A stretch of DNA of 64,000 nt from Campylorhamphus procurvoides. Lineage: Eukaryota > Chordata > Aves > Passeriformes > Dendrocolaptidae. Shown one piece after another: positions 34,188 to 46,120 of the stretch. How positions within the stretch are numbered: position 1 is the first letter of the stretch; each line of letters begins with the position of its first letter. Location: positions 1 to 64,000 of the forward strand of contig WBMV01005968.1 of the NCBI GenBank assembly GCA_013396655.1, in the 5' to 3' direction. Both the position numbers and the translations under genes were made by a program. The notes below the pieces were generated by a model that had not been told where the DNA came from, made no database searches, and saw only the letters and a list, made by a program, of their open reading frames with translations.

Positions 34188-35502
34188 GCTTCTAATGAGG
34201 AATTTCACATTCAGCAGCTTCAAAGCAATCTCAGAAATACAGCTGAGCAGTGCCAGACGGGAGGTTCTGCTTTGCTGCTCTGCATTTTGCCACCATGCCC
34301 CTTTCTTCTCTCCTTTTTGAGCTGTTTGAAATTCCCTGTGTTCCTTGTGCTCTGGAAACTCTGCAGCAGAGACTTTGGGAGCTGCAGCTGGACAATGAAT
34401 GAGATTAAACAAACCAAAGGAGTTGTTTTTTCTCTGCTTGGCTTTGGACGAGGCAAACAAACAAACTTGGCAGAGGGGAAGGGCTATTTCCAGCTCCACA
34501 GGGGAGGAGAAACAGCTTGTTGGCATTATTTATTCACTGTCCCACCTGCCCAGCCCTGCCACCTTCCTCAGAGCACCAAATCCAGCCTCACCTGAGCAAA
34601 GGGGGAGAAAACTCACTAAGAAATGTCCCAACAAATAAAAGGGAAGAAACTTCACAGGTTCAGCGACTCTGGAAAGTTTCTGTGCAAAGCTCTGGTAGTT
34701 TTGGTGGATCAAGACAAGGAAAACCAGACCTTGGTCCACTGCTTGGTGTGTCCAAAGCTGAAGGTGCAGGCACAGAAATCCTGGGAGACAAATATCCTGA
34801 GCTCCAAGCCGAGTGCCAATTCCTGCTGAGCTCTGCATGTACTGCCAGAGCTCCCTCCAAGAACCTACATCTTAAAAATCAGGGAGGAAGGTGGCTCAGC
34901 AACAAAATTTGCCCCTTGGTTCTCATCTTGAACTGGATCCTTCGGAGCTGTAAATTTTATTGCTGAAAATTCAAGCCCTGAGTGCCTCGGGCTGGGAATG
35001 TAATAACTGAAGGCTCTTAAAAAGTGCCTAAAAGTAGGAATTTAATAACTGCAGTCTGCTTTGGATTGTAACTCTGCAGTGTGGCTGCCTTGAAGATCAG
35101 ATTGCTCAATAACAGAACGTGTTGGAGGATGTTGGGTTTCATTGTCAGAAGTTTCCTTGAGTGTTCAATGAACCAGAATGCCCCTCCACAAATTTCCTCC
35201 TGTTCCCACTCTGAGAGGCTGCAGCAGCTTTTCACCTGAGATGCTCCTCAAGAGTAAAAAGCTCATTCCATGGATATTTTAGGAAGAATTCAGGGTTTCC
35301 AAGGGGATGTTTTGTCCTACACCCAGCCCCACCTTTGTGGTTGCCCTTGTCCTGCCAGGATGATTTGATGAGTGGAAAAGCACAGCTGAACAAAGGCCCT
35401 TCAGTCCAGCCTTGGAAGGTTCTCCATGGACAGTGCAGAGGCTCCTTCCAGCTTTAAAGCCCCCACACATCTCCATGGCACTGAGTGTGGAATTACAGAA
35501 CA
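34188..35502. other. unique sequence, nothing recognised
   Basis: A 149-codon frame at 34517-34966 has no recognisable domain. The sequence is otherwise mixed with no repeats. Confidence 0.45.
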
Positions 35503-36078
35503 GGATCCCAGGATGGTTTGGGTGGGAAGGGGTCTTAAAGCCCACCCAGTGCCACCCCTGCCATGGGCAGGGACACCTCCCACCAGCCCAGGGTGCTCCA
35601 AGCCCTGTCCAACCTGGCCTTGGACACTCCCAGGGATCCAGGGGCAGCCACAGCTTCTCTGGGAAATCTGTTCCAGTGCCTCCCACCCTCCCAGCCAATA
35701 ATTCCTCCCCAGTATCCTACCTATCCCTGCCCTCTGGCACTGGGAAGCCATTCCCCTTGTCCTGTCCCTCCATGTCTTGTCCCCAGTCCCTCTCCAGCTC
35801 TCCTGGAGCTCCTTTAGGCACTGCAAGGGGCTCTCAGGTCTCCCTGGATCCTTCTCTTCTCCAGGTGAACCCCCTCAGCTCTCCCATCCTGACTCTGGAG
35901 CAGAGGGGCTCCAGCCCTTGGAGCATCTCCATGGCCTCCTCTGGACTCTAAGAGGTCCACATCTCTCTTATGCTGGGACCCCTGAGCTGGAGGCAGCTCT
36001 GCAGGTGGGGTCTCACAGGGGTAGAATAGAGGAGGACAATCCCCTCCCTCCCCTGCTGCCCTCCCTGCAGGTGATGAG
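35503..36078 (-). mobile_element. CR1 LINE fragment, ~575 bp
   Basis: Tail at left (GGATCCCAGGATGG), then the entire antisense 3' UTR of the common subtype, 'TTCTCTTCTCCAGGTGAACC', 'CATGGCCTCCTCTGGACTCT', 'TTATGCTGGGACCCCTGAGC' and 'GCAGGTGGGGTCTCACAGGG'. Frames are interrupted. Confidence 0.96.
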
Positions 36079-37138
36079 TTTAGGACATGGTGGCCACACT
36101 CATGTCCATGTGTGCCCTTTTCCCTTCTCCATAACATCCTGTCTGTGTGAACAGGGACAGGGACATCCTGACTGCCCCAGGAGTGCCAGCTGAGGAGACA
36201 CATCCTGCACAAACACAGGTTATTCCAAAGCAGGCTGTGACGATGCCAGAGCTCCAAGCCTGGATTCTCCCAGATTCCTCCTTCTCCCCCATCAACCTCC
36301 TCCTCCAAACCCCCCTCCCAGCAGGCTGATGCCAGCCAGGGTGCCACAGCTGCTCCCCTGCAGCCACATTGGCTTGCAAAGGGCCCCAGCTGCCCCCAGA
36401 GGTGCAGACAGAGACAGGACCCTGGGCTGGCACCGGAGCTGCCACTCTGGGTTCAGCTGAGGTGGGTTCAGAGCTCGCCAGGCTCTGCCATCAGCTGGCA
36501 GAAGTGATCAGATAGCTGCTGTCTAACCTGGTTCTGTCAGAAAGGGTTTTAAACATTCAACAAACAAAACCCTACTATTAGCAATGTTTTAAGCTAATCC
36601 AGATCATTTTGATAGAATTGGGCTAGTGAGCAATTCCAGCTGTCAGAGCAGGAGCAGTGCCAGCCTCCAGCAAAGGACACGGCACGGAGCAGGTGGGGCA
36701 GGGCAGGGGTGGGAGAGAGGGCTCAGAAGGGGGGAACTGCTCACACAGCCCGGTGCCAGCCCTGAGCTGCCCACTTTGGTCCCAAGATTGTTCCACAGGC
36801 AGGTTCCAGCCAAGACTGTGCCTAAATTAGTGTAGAACAGGATGTGCAACCAGCACAGCTCATACCTTGCTTTGCCCCCTCGAGCCAGTGCCCGAGTGCC
36901 CTGAGCCAGCCATTCCAAGGATGTGCCCTGGTGGCTCCAGGGCATGTGACAAGGCAGTGAGCTGTGCCACAAACCCTCTCTGAGCTGTGGCTCTGGGTGA
37001 CATTATCAGGGTGACAGCAGCATTCTGGCTGTGATTGCCCCTCGGCTCTTGGCGCTGCAGAATTGAGGATTGCAGTGATACCCCAGCAGGGCTGGGGCAG
37101 AGCAGCACAGGCTGCACTCAGCTCACAGCTCTGCTCAT
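36079..37138. other. unique sequence, nothing recognised
   Basis: GC-moderate, with several frames of about 100 codons on the minus strand but no domain or splice-like structure. Confidence 0.45.
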
Positions 37139-37192
37139 CACAGAACACTGAGGTTGGAAAAGACCTTCAAGATCATCAAGGCCAACCATGGG
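37139..37192 (-). mobile_element. CR1 LINE 3' stub
   Basis: Only the terminal ~54 bp: CACAGAACACTGAGGTTGGA, 'AAAGACCTTCAAGATCATCA', 'AGGCCAACCA'. Severe 5' truncation is normal for CR1. Confidence 0.85.
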
Positions 37193-38961
37193 ATGTTCCT
37201 GGAGAAGCCCAGCTGTTCTCACCTCAGTGACTAATAAAGAATTCAGCTGTAATGAGAGGAATCCTTGAGCCAGCTGCCATAAATGTGCAGGGAATATTTC
37301 CCAATGTACAGGTGGGGCTCTGAAGAATCCTCAAGGAGCACATTTCTGGCTGTGCCTTCATCAGAAGTGGGGACAGATTTCTTTTTTAAATGACAATCTT
37401 CATCCCCAGGCAGTTGCCACCTGCAGGACTGTCCATACATTTTTTAAGTGACAATCTTATTCCAACCATGCACAGATCCCCAGGCAGTACCACCTGCAGG
37501 ACTGTCCATACATCCCCAGTGACTTCTCCTCCTTTCCAACCAGCTCTTGGACAATCCCTGACACAGTGGCCTTGCTGGACTTGGATAAATTCTGCCTTGA
37601 GAATGGTTGTGGTGGTGCAGACACCAACTCAGTCCCAGCACAAGGACTGTCTGTGCTCCACCAGAGGAGCCCTTCAGCACCTCCTCCACTCCCACCCCAG
37701 TTCAGCCCAGTGCCACTCTCCCAGGGAGCTGGAGGCTTTGGAGAGGATGGATTTCTGTCCCCAAAGCCCTCGACTTCACAGCCACTCCAGCATGGGCTGG
37801 GGGTCTTTCTTCAGGCTCCTTCCCACATTTCCATGCAGACAGGCATCTCCTGGTGTGTTTATACCTTGCCAAGACAGACACACCCAACAAAAATTGGCCT
37901 CCTTCACTTGAGGAACTAATTTGATGTCACAGGCAACTGCCAGACACCTGGTCCCATCTGCCTCTCTGCCATGACTGTCATTTGCATGACACTGTGTCAC
38001 CTCCCCGTCTGAAATTGTCCCCTCCTCTGAACAAAGCCTGTCTTTAACATAATGCACATCTGAAGGCAGGGAGGAATGCATAATCACTGTTTGCCATTAG
38101 CCCCAGCACTACATTATTCAGACTTCCCTCTGCCAGCAAAATCTTCACTTCCCAAACATCCAAGTGGTACAGATTGGAGGAGAATGGCAGAACCTTCTGG
38201 GATGCCACATGACTTCGCCCTGGTCTCATTAGCACAGGCTCTCAAATGAATCAGGATGTTCATTAGACAGCAATTTCACTGCGAGGGCTTGTTTGGGACC
38301 ACGTGCCAGGCTGTTTCACCTGGAGGGAGAGCACAGCACCAGGATCAGCTCCTAGGGCACAGCATGAGCTGGCACCATGTGCCATGGGTTCAGGGCACAG
38401 AGTTAGTGGCACAGCAGTTTGCAGGTGGGATGGTGAAGGGATGGGCAGGTCACACTGTTGGAAGTTACTCAAAGCAGGAGCTGTTCTAGGAGGTCTGAGA
38501 TGCTGGAAATGTCCTTCACAGAGATGCCATGCAGGGATTATTTTAAGGGAAACTTCATATACAGGAATATAAATCCCTGACCAAACCTCAGCTTCCTTCC
38601 TCAGTTGCTGACTGATGGCATGCCACACTCGTCACTTCTGTCCCCAAATATTGCTGTGTTGTCCCTCTCCTGTGTTTTGCTACACAGCCGGGTGAACGGG
38701 GGATTCCCTTGTCAGAATTCCTGCCCACGTTGTGGCCTTGAGAAAAACCAGCAGCATTTTCCCTTGGGCATGCTGGAAATCCTCTGGAGACACACCTGGC
38801 CTGGGAGCCAAGCTGTGGGCCAGGACCCCAGTTCATTGGAATGATCCCAGCCTGGGTCCATAAAAAGTCTCTTCTGGAAATGAAAGACCCATTGAACCAA
38901 GAGGAAAGCCAGAAAAAATTGTAAGGGGAAAGAAGACCCTTGAAAAACTGGGAAAAGAGTG
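37193..38961. other. unique sequence with one local duplication
   Basis: Apart from the duplication at 37388-37513 it is mixed and repeat-free. A 173-codon plus frame at 37390-37911 has no recognisable family. Confidence 0.45.
37388..37513. repeat. tandem duplication, ~74-bp period
   Basis: AATGACAATCTT..TCCCCAGGCAG..CCACCTGCAGGACTGTCC..ATACAT occurs at 37388-37441 and again at 37448-37513, with an ~18-bp length difference between GACAATCTT and CCCCAGG. The second copy lacks two or three bases of the first around CAGTTGCC/CAGTACC. Confidence 0.8.
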
Positions 38962-39133
38962 TCTTGTCCAGAGAGGTTGTGGACTTCCCATCCCTGGAAG
39001 TGTCCAAGGGCAGGTTGGACATGGCTTGGAGCAACCTGGGCTAGTGGAAGGTGTCCCTGCCCATGGTGGGGTGGCACTGGATGAGTTCTAAGGTTCTTGC
39101 AACCCAAACCATCCTGGGATTCCCTGATTCTAA
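38962..39133 (+). mobile_element. CR1 LINE 3' fragment
   Basis: 'GTGGACTTCCCATCCCTGGA', 'GCTTGGAGCAACCTGGGCTA', 'GTCCCTGCCCATGGTGGGGT', 'AACCCAAACCATCCTGGGAT' and a CCCTGATTCTAA tail. Confidence 0.93.
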
Positions 39134-40064
39134 GCAGTGACCAAGGGAAGTGGTGCATCCCAGTTTTTGTGATGCCTCCAGCTCAGGAGGAGCAGGATTC
39201 CCCTTTGAGGTGTTTTAGCCCAATTCCCTGAGGATCCAGAAGGATTTCCATGGTTTCCATTTCCCAGGGCCAGCGTGGGAAGGATGGTGGAGGACACAGC
39301 ACTCCATCATGGCCTTCACGCCTCTCCACTTTCCACACTTCAGTGACTTCTCTATAAACCTTAAACGGCTTCCTCATAAAACAGAAGGTCAAGGACTTCA
39401 ACTATAACAACTGTGACCTTCACAGCAACACAAATTCCCCAGCCAGATGAAGAGGAAAACTTCCAGCACCATCTCCATCCTCAAACTCTCCAGGTTTCCA
39501 GCCTGGGCCTGTCACAGGGCGGGTTTTTATGTGGTTATTCTTGCAAAGAGCAAGGGCAGTTGTTTCCAATATGATAAAAACCTTTAACCAATTTCTAGAA
39601 AAGATGTTGCAGCAGAGTGTTCAGACAGAATGACCAAACTCCTGGGACACCTCCAGGTGCTCTGACAGTCCCACCACAAAGCCAAGGAAAAGAGGGGACC
39701 AAATTGCTCCTGTCCCTCGTGCCAAGCCTCTCTTAGCTGCTCGTAAGGAGAGCACACAGGGAGGGTTGTAGGGGATTTCAAAGCAATCCAGCACATCCAA
39801 AAGGACCTTCCTGAGGTGGCAGTGGGAGAGGAGAACCAGAACTGCAGGCAGAGAGACAAGAGTGCCTGGAACCCTCGTGGTCCCATCGGGTCTCCACTTT
39901 GTCACCAGAATATTCCTGATCTTATAATGAAACGGAGGAAACTCGTACCCTTGAAAGTTGCTATGAATTCCAAAGTGAAGCTGTAACTTTGGATGCTAAA
40001 ATGATCCTCTTGGGAGTTTGTGCCAAAAAATAATAATACAAGGAGAGAGAGAGAGGGAGAAGGC
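39134..40064. other. unique sequence, unexplained minus frame
   Basis: The minus strand of 39600-39905 has two overlapping open frames (94 and 100 codons) and a TCTCTGCCTGCAG that resembles a splice acceptor. I recognise no protein family. (GA)-rich sequence lies at 40040-40060. Confidence 0.35.
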
Positions 40065-40505
40065 ACCGTGCTTTAAACATTCAGCTTGTTCTAATCGACC
40101 TCCCCGTGGACTGCTCTGCAAACCTCAATCCAGGCTGTTTCAAATTCCGCCTTGTAAACACACAATTTATTGAAGCTTTATTAAATCCAATCCACTATTC
40201 CAGCTCAGATCTGCAAACCTTTTACGAGCTGCAAACGGCCTTTTATTGATTTTTTCCCTCCTTATATGGTTGTCATTATTTGCTTTATCTACCTGAGAGC
40301 TCAAGCCCTGCTGGAGAGAAGGTTCACTTCCCTGTCCTTTGGACAAAAATAACTCCAGCAGTAACTGCTTAATTGTTTTGAATTATTGCTGTTAATTGGA
40401 ATAGTGTCTTTGGCTCTCAGGAAGGCGACGATTGACGATGGAACTCGCACTGCACCTAATTAGCAGCAGCTTTGATTACTTTGAGCTTCAAGTGGCGACT
40501 CCCCC
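40065..40505. other. candidate conserved regulatory element
   Basis: About 440 bp, repeat-free, AT-rich yet containing several CpGs (near 40096, 40225, 40240, 40425-40450), with many transcription-factor-like cores: a perfect SRF CArG box CCTTATATGG (40260-40269), 'TGCTGTTAATTGG', 'ACCTAATTAGCAGC', 'CAGCTTTGATTACTTTGAGC' and 'TTTATTGAAGCTTTATTAAA'. The texture is that of a vertebrate developmental enhancer. No gene context identifies its target. Confidence 0.4.
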
Positions 40506-40726
40506 TCAGCAAAGAGGGTCTGGAGTGGTTATTTTGCCAAATATCGTGGGAGGAGACCGTGCCAAAGGTGCTGTCGGGGGAAGCAGAAGGACAAACAAGT
40601 GATGGAGAGCAAAAGTCAGGGAGAGATGGAAAATCCATCCCAGCCAGGGGCCCTGAGCTGCCTCTGCCCAGGGGAGGAGAACATTCATGAGCAGGTGTGG
40701 AGGTAAAGTTTAGTCCTTCATATCCC

Positions 40727-40948
40727 AAAATCATCAAGGTTGGAAGAGACACCTTCCAGTTCATCAGCCACCACCATCACAATCCTCATGGAAGAACCAC
40801 AGCCCCAAGGGCCATGGGCAGGTCCTTTGGAAGACTTGCAGAGTTGGTGGCTCCACCACCTCCCTATTCCAAGGCCTGACCACTCTTTTAGTGGGAAAAG
40901 ATCTCGTGTGAACCTCCCCTGGCACAATTCAACCATTTCTTCTCACCC
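40727..40948 (-). mobile_element. CR1 LINE fragment, diverged subtype
   Basis: Antisense: ATCATCAAGGTTGGAAGAGA, 'CACCACCTCCCTATTCCAAG', 'TCTTTTAGTGGGAAAAGATC', 'GAACCTCCCCTGGCACAATT'. It has many substitutions relative to the consensus I remember, so it is an old copy. Confidence 0.88.
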
Positions 40949-41476
40949 CTTCACTTGAGACATGGAAGAACCGACCAACTGTCACCTCCCAACAACCTCC
41001 TCACTGCAACATTCATGTTTAAACTCCTGTGCTTTTTTCTGCTGGAAAAAACCCCTCATCTCAGTGAAAGGGTTGGACTCTGATTTGAGGAGTTCCAGCA
41101 CTGCTGGAAGTGGAGATGGAGCGTGTGGGAGGTTTGAAATGCAGACAGAAACAGGATGGGACAGCATCAGCTCTGCCCTACAAGGCAATCAGCACAAGAA
41201 TCAGCAGGAACAAATAATAAAGAAAGAAAAGATATATATCCTTCTCTTTAAGAGCCTGCATTTCCTCCCCACCACGAGCAGCTGCTGCCTCCACTTCTCA
41301 GGTCACAAGTGGGGGTGGGAGAGGGGGCCAAATGTCTGAACTGAAGATTTATTGTCTTTCACAAATGCTTAATTAACTTTTTGGAATTGAGACAGAGGAT
41401 GACAAATCCCCGTTCTGCTGAGTCAGCTGAGAAGGGAGGGGACATCTTCTGGAGGTGCAGAGACATCTTGGACAGG
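40949..41476. other. unique sequence, nothing recognised
   Basis: An A-rich patch lies at 41208-41242. No repeat or exon is recognised. Confidence 0.45.
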
Positions 41477-41765
41477 GACTTTTCGTGAAGTGACAGGACA
41501 AGGGGGAACAGCCTTCAGCTGAAGGAGGGCAGGGATGGGTGGGATATTGGGGAGGAATTCTTGGCTGGGAGGGTGGGCAGGCCCTGGCACAGGGTGCCCA
41601 GAGAAGCTGTGGCTGCCCCTGGATCCCTGGGAGTGTCCAAGGCCAGGTTGGATGGGGCTTGGAGCACCCTGGGCTGGTGGAAGGTGTCCCTGCCCATGGC
41701 AGGGGTGGCACTGGGTGGGCTTTAAAGTCCCTTCCCACACAAACCATTCCAGGATTCCATGATGA
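41477..41765 (+). mobile_element. CR1 LINE fragment, ~290 bp
   Basis: 'GTGACAGGACAAGGGGGAAC', 'GGGTGGGATATTGGGGAGGA', 'GGGAGGGTGGGCAGGCCCTG', 'GGGCTTTAAAGTCCCTTCCC', tail CCATTCCAGGATTCCATGAT. Well preserved. Confidence 0.96.
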
Positions 41766-41905
41766 TTTTCCTGACAGTCACTCAGTGCAGGTAGAGAAGG
41801 AATGAGCAGCCAAAGCTCTGCTGTTCCATGGTCACACGTAACTGGAACTGGGAATGTGCCAGAAGTGTGGGATTTGGGATTTCTTTGTCTGATCCTACAG
41901 AGCAG

Positions 41906-42070
41906 CTCCACAGCCTTCCCCATGGGCTGCACCCACCTCCACAGCCTTCTCCATGAACTGCACCCACCTCCACAGCCTTCTCCATGGGCTGCACCCACCT
42001 CCACAGCCTTCTCCATGAACTGCACCCACCTTCACAGCCTTCTCCATGGGCTGCACCCACCTCCATAGCC
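41906..42070. repeat. 31-bp minisatellite with dimeric 62-bp period
   Basis: About 5.3 units of CTCCACAGCCTTCTCCATG plus GGCTGCACCCAC or AACTGCACCCAC. The GGGCTGC and GAACTGC forms alternate strictly over five units, so the period is a 62-bp dimer. Frames through it on both strands are open but repeat-driven. Confidence 0.96.
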
Positions 42071-43034
42071 AGGGAGCTGCAGATCTGTCTGAAACTGTGT
42101 CAGAGGGAGGAAGAGCAGCCCCAGATGCATCTCCAGAGCCCAAGCTCAAACCACAACCACGCAGAGGCTTCTCTGGGGTGATGTCAGGGAGTGAGACCTT
42201 ACAAATCCCTTTTCCTGGCACTGACACCCCCCTTTCCCTGGGGTTCCTCAGGGCAGCTCTGCTCCCCCAGCTCCAGAAGATGAACAGCCTGAATTGCATT
42301 GATTTGAAACCATCTTCTCTGCAGTGTAAGCTGGTTTAGAATTCCCAAGTTGGCAGAGCTGTGTTTAAAGTGCATCTCAGACGAGTGTAAAGGAAGGAAG
42401 CCAGGGAGAAAAAGGCCAAATGTATCACAGGGAATGTCCTCGGGGTCATATTCTTTGGAAGAAAAGCTGCCTGGCTCCTATCACTGGAGAATCTCTTCTG
42501 GCAAGGGAAACATCATTACTGCAGTATTGAATTGCAGCGGGAGATTTACGGTCTCATTGGAAGGAATAGGGATTTATCTGTTAATTGCAATAAACAGCGA
42601 GTTCATTACACTCCAGCTTCCCACGGAGCAGCAGCGTGTAGACAGGGAATAAAACACTTGTTCCCTTCCCTTGCAGGGCAGAAGTTGCCCAGGGAGATGC
42701 CAAGAGCTGAGAGACAACCACCACTCCCCTCCTGCCAGGACATGGTCCTTCCAGGTGAACAAACACATGGGACAAAAGACTGTCCCTTGGGAGGAACCAC
42801 CACACCGTGTGGGACACGCAGAGACTGACCCAAACAAGGTGGCTCAGGCCCAAATCCACATCCCACACATCGTTATGGATTCCCAGCAGAAGGCTTTGGT
42901 TGGAATGGGGTCCCTGTTTCACCTGGCCCATCTCCCACCAGGGCATCCCACCTCCCAAAGGCCCTGATCTATCCAGGGGTCAGTCCCTGCTGCTGTCCCA
43001 CCAGGCTTGGGGGCTGGGCTGGCTGGACATGTTA
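42071..43034. other. unique sequence, possible conserved block
   Basis: Positions 42480-42620 are repeat-free with GTTAATTGCAATAAACAGC (42579-42597) and low-GC texture that may be conserved. The 100-codon plus frame across it (42350-42652) lacks a recognisable family. Confidence 0.35.
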
Positions 43035-44224
43035 TCTGCTTTTATATATAATAGAGATATGATATATGATACATCATACATGTATATTCATTTGTTATGT
43101 ATCTATCTATGTTTACATTATGGTTTATGTATTTATATCCTATTTTACTTAGATTTATATTATTTCTATCTGTATTTATGTGAACTCCATCTATTCTTTG
43201 CAATGTAGACGAAGGCTTGAACATTCAATACTTTTGTTTACAGGCTTCTATTCACACATTTATATTTATATTTGCATTTATAATTATATTTTTTCTGTAT
43301 TTAGAGGATATTTACATTTTTGTTTATATTTATAACTTATTTATATTATTTCTCTTTATATTTATATTCATACATGTGACCTTCAGCTCTTCCTCCCAAC
43401 ACAGACTTAGCCTTGAAGATGAAATACTTTTCTTTATCTGCTTCTATTCACACATTGATATTTACATTTACCTTTATATTTGCATTTACATTTATATTTC
43501 ATTTTAATTTTATCTATACTTAGATTTTTGGTTATATTTATATTTTATTTATATTATTTCTACTTCTCTTTCTTTCTCTCTTTCTCTTTATTTCTATTTA
43601 TACTTCTATTTCTATTTCCATTTCCATTTATATTTATTTTTATATTTGTATTTATTTATATTTATTATATTTATATTTCCATTGATATTTATATTTTATA
43701 TTTATATTCATACATATGACCTTCAGCTCTTCCCCCCTACTCAGACTTACCCTTGATCACAAAATACTTTTCTTTACCTGCTTTTATTCCCACACCTCTG
43801 GAGCTGCCAAAACCAGCCCGGTTTTCCCTGGAATGTATTTCCCTGGAATATTCCCAGGAATGTCCATTGGAATATTTAAGAGCTGGTTCATTCAAGAGCT
43901 CCTCTGCCCAGCACCCGAGCCTGACAAGGATTCTTGATTAAGGGAATGTGATTTCCCATGGATTTTATTGGTGAATTTGTGATTATTCCCCAAAATCACA
44001 GCCCCAAATTCCACGGATCCAGAAGGTGGGCTCAACTTGCTGAAAACCAAGAAGACTTTGAGGCAATTTTATGGGGGAAAAAATAAATAAAAATTAAAAA
44101 ATACCAAAGAGATGCTGCAAAAGAAGTGAAATCCTCTCCAGGCTTCCTTTATTTAAGGAAATATAACAAGGATGACCAGAAACAATAACATTTTCAGAGT
44201 TAATTGATCTTTGTTGCGGCTTGG
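43035..44224. repeat. AT-rich macro-array and flank, first copy
   Basis: Positions 43035-43720 are mostly TATTTATATT-like sequence carrying two or three larger units marked by ATGTGACCTTCAGCTCTTCC and CTTTTCTTTATCTGCTTC. Positions 43555-43625 are nearly all pyrimidine. From 43720 the sequence is unique. The part from 43270 onward reappears after the N at 44225. Confidence 0.88.
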
Positions 44225-44225
44225 N
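44225..44225. other. assembly gap (single N)
   Basis: One N separates the end of the first copy (TTGTTGCGGCTTGG) from sequence that restarts inside the AT-rich array. This is consistent with two overlapping contigs joined end to end. Confidence 0.9.
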
Positions 44226-45218
44226 ATTTGCATTTATAATTATATTTTTTCTGTATTTAGAGGATATTTACATTTTTGTTTATATTTATAACTTATTTAT
44301 ATTATTTCTCTTTATATTTATATTCATACATGTGACCTTCAGCTCTTCCTCCCAACACAGACTTAGCCTTGAAGATGAAATACTTTTCTTTATCTGCTTC
44401 TATTCACACATTGATATTTACATTTACCTTTATATTTGCATTTACATTTATATTTCATTTTAATTTTATCTATACTTAGATTTTTGGTTATATTTATATT
44501 TTATATTTATATTCATACATATGACCTTCAGCTCTTCCCCCCTACTCAGACTTACCCTTGAACACAAAATACTTTTCTTTATCTGCTTCTATTCACACAT
44601 TGATATTTACATTTACCTTTATATTTGCATTTACATTTATATTTCATTTTAATTTTATCTATACTTAGATTTTTGGTTATATTTATATTTTATATTTATA
44701 TTCATACATATGACCTTCAGCTCTTCCCCCCTACTCAGACTTACCCTTGAACACAAAATACTTTTCTTTACCTGCTTTTATTCCCACACCTCTGGAGCTG
44801 CCAAAACCAGCCCGGTTTTCCCTGGAATGTATTTCCCTGGAATATTCCCAGGAATGTCCATTGGAATATTTAAGAGCTGGTTCATTCAAGAGCTCCTCTG
44901 CCCAGCACCCGAGCCTGACAAGGATTCTTGATTAAGGGAATGTGATTTCCCATGGATTTTATTGGTGAATTTGTGATTATTCCCCAAAATCACAGCCCCA
45001 AATTCCACGGATCCAGAAGGTGGGCTCAACTTGCTGAAAACCAAGAAGACTTTGAGGCAATTTTATGGGGGAAAAAATAAATAAAAATTAAAAAATACCA
45101 AAGAGATGCTGCAAAAGAAGTGAAATCCTCTCCAGGCTTCCTTTATTTAAGGAAATATAACAAGGATGACCAGAAACAATAACATTTTCAGAGTTAATTG
45201 ATCTTTGTTGCGGCTTGG
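44226..45218. repeat. AT-rich macro-array and flank, second copy
   Basis: It matches 43270-44224. The last ~500 bp differ at about one base (GATCACAAAA versus GAACACAAAA). Inside the array this copy has an extra ~189-bp unit (TGACCTTCAGCTC at about 44331, 44521 and 44710), while the first copy instead has ~150 bp of pyrimidine-rich sequence. Short frames present in both copies are repeat artefacts. Confidence 0.93.
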
Positions 45219-45983
45219 AACAAAAACAACCTTCCGAAAGTCAATATTTCTCATTTCCTTTGAACCAGGTGTGAACAGTGTAAATATTTTAGTTTCCTTT
45301 AAAACTTTCTTTGAGTAGGTCACCCCAAAGGTTCATTGTCCCACAACCTCCCGTGTCTGGGAATCCATAGGCAGGTCACTATGGATCCATATGGAGTCAG
45401 TCTGACAGCAGAGGACACGAGAGGACCAGGGGAAGGAGCTGCCCCTCCACGACAGGATATTTTCACATTGAGGAGGATGAAACCACTCACAATGTCCAAA
45501 GAAAAGCTCCACACCAGCTCTGTCTGTACCTCTAAGGGAAGAGCCAGTCAAGAGGAGAATTCCCTCTGGAAAGGGTGTTTTGATGGAGAAAATCCTTAAA
45601 GAATCCAAGCTTGCCTGCAGGACAGGGAAAGGCATTATCTGTTTGGGGAGGTGTTTTCCAGCACTGAGGTACAGATATAAAACTGAGTATGTAAAACTGA
45701 CTGAGGACCTCAGATGGCCTTGGGGACCTCTGTGCACCTACACCTTACACAAGTAGGATATTGTATTTTTGCAGAAGGCTTTGCAAATCACAAAGCTCCT
45801 CCTGAGTAACAATCAATACCAGAGCAACCGTGGCAGGTGTTTTATTCCTCTCCCAGAGCGCCCACAACTTAATTTGGGTCTAAAAATAGACCCAAAGGTG
45901 CAGCATAAAGGTGTCTCATTTATGTGTATAGGGCACTGCTCATAATAAGTGAGAGAGTGGTGGAGGGTAAGAGAGTCATTTGA
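45219..45983. other. unique sequence, nothing recognised
   Basis: Mixed composition. A 134-codon minus frame at 45333-45737 has no recognisable domain. Confidence 0.45.
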
Positions 45984-46120
45984 AATTAAAGGTTGTGGCT
46001 GCCCCATCCCTGGAAGTGTCCAAGGACAGCTTGGATGGGCTTGGAGCAACCTGGGCTGGTGGAAGGGGGTGGCACTGGGTGATCTTTAGGGTCCCTTCCA
46101 GCCCAAACCAGTCTGTGAGT
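45984..46120 (+). mobile_element. CR1 LINE 3' fragment
   Basis: 'GGTTGTGGCTGCCCCATCCC', 'GGAGCAACCTGGGCTGGTGG', 'AGGGTCCCTTCCAGCCCAAA', tail CCAGTCTGTGAGTTATTCTA. The 'TGTCCCTGCCCATGG' block is deleted. Confidence 0.92.

Noticed and set aside
41423..42025. 200-codon minus-strand open frame
   Set aside because: It covers antisense CR1 and the dimeric minisatellite. Its repeated GEGCGGGC-like pattern comes from the array.
43217..43719. Frames rich in F, I, Y and L resembling membrane proteins
   Set aside because: They come from T/A-rich array sequence. The same frames recur in the second copy after the N, and they show no protein family resemblance.
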